Shown here piece after piece: positions 61,581 to 64,000 of a stretch of 64,000 nucleotides of DNA. The DNA comes from Microbacterium luticocti DSM 19459 (lineage in GTDB: Bacteria; Actinomycetota; Actinomycetes; Actinomycetales; Microbacteriaceae). Position 1 is the first letter of the stretch; every line of letters begins with the position of its first letter. The DNA lies in assembly GCF_000422405.1 (NCBI RefSeq), contig NZ_AULS01000002.1, forward strand, positions 186,001 to 250,000, written 5' to 3'. The position numbers and the translations under genes were made by a program. The notes beneath the pieces are model-generated. The model saw only the letters and a program-made list of their open reading frames with translations. It was not told the origin of the DNA and made no database searches.

Positions 61581-62539
61581 TGCGATTCCTGCCCACCGAA
61601 GAACAGTCCGCCCTTGCCGAGGCGATCGACGACATCGTGCGTGGCGCCGGCGGCGCCGACGTCGCCCGCGCCTGGGCGAGCGGAGACACCGCACCCGGGC
61701 TCGCCCTGTGGGCGCAGCTCACCGAGCTCGGGCTTCCTGCGCTCCGTATACCCGAGGCCCAGGGCGGGCTCGACGCGGGTCTGAGCGACCTCGTCATCGC
61801 GTTCGAGCGCCTGGGCTACCACGGCGTACCCGGTCCCTATCTCGAGACGATCGCACTCCTTCCTGCCCTCGTAGACGACGAGGTGCGCCGCGACCTCGTA
61901 TCCGGGGCGCTCGCGACCGCCGCGGTGACCGGCGTCTCGCCCGCTGCGCTCGACGCCGCGGTGTCCGCCCACCGGTTCATCGTCACCGACGGCGCGATCG
62001 CGCCCGCCGCGATCGCCGAGGAGACCTCGTCGCTCGCGATGACCCGGCGACTCGCCCTCTTGCAGCCCTCGGGGACGTCCTGGCCCGTCGAACGCGCTGC
62101 CCTGTCGACCGCGCTCGACGAAGCGGCACTGGCCGCAGCCGCGTACCTCGTCGGCGCCGGCGAGCGTCTGCTCGCCGAGGCCGTGGAATACGCCGGCGTC
62201 CGCGAACAGTTCGGCCGACGGATCGGCGAGTTCCAGGCGCTGAAGCACCAGCTCGCCGATGTCCGCGTCGCGCTCTCGTTCGCCCGGCCGCTCGTGTGGG
62301 CGGCCGCGCTGGACACCGCAGCGCCCACCCGGGCACGCGACATCTCGGCGGCGAAGGTGGCGGCATCCGACGCCGCCACGCTGGCGGCGCGCGTCTCGCT
62401 GCAGGTGCACGGGGCGATCGGCTACACGGCCGAGCACGCGCTGCACATCTGGCTCGGGCTCGTCCCGGCGCTCGTCGGCGTCTGGGGCACTGTGCGATTC
62501 CACCGCTCGCGCGTGGCCCGCAGCCTGTTTTCCGCGTAG
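61580..62539 (+). CDS. Short acyl-CoA dehydrogenase-like subunit
   Basis: A 319-residue protein that keeps the N-terminal helical domain (LPTEEQSALAEAIDDIV) and the C-terminal domain (REQFGRRIGEFQALKHQLAD; LQVHGAIGYTAEHALH) but is about 60-70 residues shorter than normal because the middle beta domain is reduced (about 115-165, lacking the usual GSD and WITNG motifs). Shortened partners of this kind form heterotetramers in actinobacterial steroid degradation. Likely non-autonomous subunit of the dehydrogenase encoded upstream. Confidence 0.82.
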   Translation: MRFLPTEEQSALAEAIDDIVRGAGGADVARAWASGDTAPGLALWAQLTELGLPALRIPEAQGGLDAGLSDLVIAFERLGYHGVPGPYLETIALLPALVDDEVRRDLVSGALATAAVTGVSPAALDAAVSAHRFIVTDGAIAPAAIAEETSSLAMTRRLALLQPSGTSWPVERAALSTALDEAALAAAAYLVGAGERLLAEAVEYAGVREQFGRRIGEFQALKHQLADVRVALSFARPLVWAAALDTAAPTRARDISAAKVAASDAATLAARVSLQVHGAIGYTAEHALHIWLGLVPALVGVWGTVRFHRSRVARSLFSA

Positions 62540-62575
62540 CATCCGATCCCACCGCCATCCGCTCCCGGAGTCCCC

Positions 62576-63688
62576 ATGCAATTCGAACCCACTGAGGAAC
62601 AGGCCGAACTGCGCGCGATCGTGCGCGAGATCCTCACCCGCCGCGCCGATGGACCCGCCGTGCGCCGTGCGATCGCCGGCCCCGCGGGCTACGACCCCGA
62701 GCTGTGGCGCATGCTGTGCGAAGAGGTGGGGGCCGCGGCGCTGGCGATTCCCGAGGAGTACGGAGGGGCCGGGTTCAGCCGCTTCGAGACGCATCTGGTC
62801 CTCGAGGAGCTCGGCTACTCCCTCGTGCCGTCCCCCTACCTCGGCTCGGTGGCGCTGGCCGCGCAGGCGATCCTCGCATCGGGAGACGAGGACGCATGCC
62901 GACGCCTCCTGCCGGCCATCGCGGACGGATCCGCGCTCGCCGCGCTCGGCTGGGCCGACCCGCGCGGCCGCTTCTCACCCGCCACAGTGGCCGCCACCGC
63001 GACGTTCGACGGCGAGTGGCACATCAGCGGTGAGATCCCACTCGTCCTGGAAGGACACGACGCGGCCATCGCGATCGTGATCGCCGGGACCGACGACGGA
63101 CCCCGGATGTTCGAGCTGACCCGACCGGAGGCGCTCGAACGGACGTCCACCCCTGCGCTCGATCCCACCCTGCGCTTTGCAACCTGGCGGATGGACGCGG
63201 TGCCGGCGCGACCGCTGGGCGACGGCGACCCGAACGCCCTCGACACGGTCCGCGACCGTGCCTTGGCGGCGATCGCGTCGACGCAGTCGGGCACGGCCGC
63301 ACGAGGTCTCGACATGACCGTCGCCTACGCCGCCCAGCGGGTGCAGTTCGGACGGCCCATCGGCTCGTTCCAGGCCCTGAAGCACCGGATGGCCGACATG
63401 CACGTGAAGGTCGAGACATCGCGGACGGCGTCGCGCGCCGCCGCCTGGGCCGACTCCGAGGACGCGCCCGAGCGCGCCGAGCTCGCACTTCTGGCGAAGG
63501 CCTCGTGCTCTGACGCCCTCTCGCACGTGGGCTCGGAGACCATCCAACTGCACGGCGGTATCGGCATCACCTGGGAGCACGACGCCCAGCTCGTGTTCAA
63601 GCGCGCGCACGCCACCGCGCAGCTGTTTGGCACAGCAGCACAGCAGCGCACGCGCGCCGCGGTCTCACTAGGTCTCGTGGTCACCTGA
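62576..63688 (+). CDS. Acyl-CoA dehydrogenase family protein
   Basis: A 370-residue member: N-terminal PTEEQAELRAIVREIL, PEEYGGAGFSRFETHLVLEE, a divergent beta domain, and C-terminal RVQFGRPIGSFQALKHRMAD and GGIGITWEHDAQLVFKRAHA, which keeps the TWE motif of the steroid-type enzymes. Fixed motifs for FAD in the middle domain are weak. Lies 36 bp downstream of the short subunit with GGAG six bases before the ATG. May provide the third component of the set or its own pair. Confidence 0.85.
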   Translation: MQFEPTEEQAELRAIVREILTRRADGPAVRRAIAGPAGYDPELWRMLCEEVGAAALAIPEEYGGAGFSRFETHLVLEELGYSLVPSPYLGSVALAAQAILASGDEDACRRLLPAIADGSALAALGWADPRGRFSPATVAATATFDGEWHISGEIPLVLEGHDAAIAIVIAGTDDGPRMFELTRPEALERTSTPALDPTLRFATWRMDAVPARPLGDGDPNALDTVRDRALAAIASTQSGTAARGLDMTVAYAAQRVQFGRPIGSFQALKHRMADMHVKVETSRTASRAAAWADSEDAPERAELALLAKASCSDALSHVGSETIQLHGGIGITWEHDAQLVFKRAHATAQLFGTAAQQRTRAAVSLGLVVT

Positions 63689-64000
63689 CCGCGTCTCGTG
63701 GAGCGGGCGGGAGACCTCCCGCGAGGTGCTCACCCGAGAGCGGTCCGCGGGGACGGCGGTCAGCGGCGTGGCCCGGCGCAACGAGCCGAGCGAGCGCTGC
63801 GCGAGGTCCGCATAGACGCCCACTCCGTTCCGCTTCCATTCCAGCGTCTGCACGTCGAGCTCCTTGACAACACGGGCAGGGCTTCCCAAGGCCATCGTCG
63901 CGGCCGGGATGCGGGTGCCCGCGGTGACCACGGCGCCGGCGCCGACGAGAGCGTCCTCGCCGACCTCGGCGCCGTCCAGGATGACGGCGCCCATCCCGAT
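63668..64000 (-). CDS. Gamma-carbonic-anhydrase-like hexapeptide protein, C-terminal part
   Basis: The last 111 codons of a gene that enters from the right edge. The fragment begins inside the left-handed beta-helix (IGMGAVILDGAEVGEDALVG, PAATMALGSPARVV) and continues with a helix carrying WKRNGVGVYADLAQR, as in PaaY/CaiE/YrdA-type proteins (metal-bound carbonic anhydrase or CoA-thioester hydrolase homologues). It converges with the preceding dehydrogenase gene, overlapping it by 21 nt. Could protect CoA pools in an acyl-CoA cluster, as PaaY does; inferred. Confidence 0.8.
   Translation of the reverse strand: MGMGAVILDGAEVGEDALVGAGAVVTAGTRIPAATMALGSPARVVKELDVQTLEWKRNGVGVYADLAQRSLGSLRRATPLTAVPADRSRVSTSREVSRPLHETRSGDHET

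Overview
The window is a gene-dense stretch of a very high-GC actinobacterial chromosome, most likely from Microbacterium or a close member of the Microbacteriaceae. Reasons: almost every gene overlaps its neighbour by ATGA or GTGA; codons are strongly GC-ending; the octamer-like words ggatgcc and gcatcc recur throughout; several starts lie 6-7 nt behind a TAGnnT hexamer, as in leaderless actinobacterial transcripts; and the gene families (two-component systems, IdeR-type iron box, DUF222-HNH gene, ESX-type secretion genes, F420 ligase) fit that group. I saw no rRNA, tRNA, CRISPR array, insertion sequence or prophage.

Layout. 1-5279 (+): the end of an L-rhamnose catabolic operon (end of the binding protein, rhaM, rhaI, fused rhamnulose-phosphate aldolase/lactaldehyde dehydrogenase, rhaB), closed by a hairpin and a 64-bp tandem repeat. 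5452-9384 (-): a small Pro-rich protein ending in 13 Asp, a sensor kinase, an OmpR regulator, a DUF4956 membrane protein and a VTC-domain protein. 9460-15469: an iron-siderophore uptake operon (binding lipoprotein, two permeases, ATPase, Fes-like esterase) divergent from an AraC regulator across an IdeR/DtxR-like iron box. 15577-19324: a membrane-anchored molybdopterin oxidoreductase, then ornithine aminotransferase and dimethylargininase. 19846-26449: DUF222-HNH gene, proline-degrading PutA and its divergent LysR regulator. 26467-27027: a hotdog thioesterase.

27049-43547 is a type VII (ESX-like) secretion locus in two divergent arms. The leftward arm encodes two WXG100 proteins, a small alpha-helical protein, a mycosin, a Pro/Gly-rich PPE-like protein, an EccD, an RDD-FHA protein and the three-ATPase EccC. 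The rightward arm encodes a YbaB-like protein, EspC-like and WXG-like membrane proteins, a second EccD, EccB and a second mycosin. No EccE is visible. It is followed by a GNAT enzyme, CofE, and a LuxR-type two-component system with a DUF4097 protein.

47722-63688 is an electron-transfer and acyl-CoA oxidation region. etfB-etfA is followed at 2 nt by a cytochrome-b561-like membrane protein with a repetitive N-terminal half. To the right lies a steroid C/D-ring (HIP) degradation cluster: EchA20, IpdC, FadA6, IpdF and FadE30 homologues plus a MaoC hydratase, another SDR, an enoyl-CoA hydratase and three further acyl-CoA dehydrogenases. They form two divergent promoter units; one contains a perfect KstR2-type operator between two outward-facing -10 elements. 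ipdAB, which separates echA20 and ipdC in mycobacteria, is absent from that position. Electrons from the FadE enzymes would reach EtfBA and, by inference, the membrane cytochrome. The window ends inside a hexapeptide-repeat gamma-carbonic-anhydrase-like gene.
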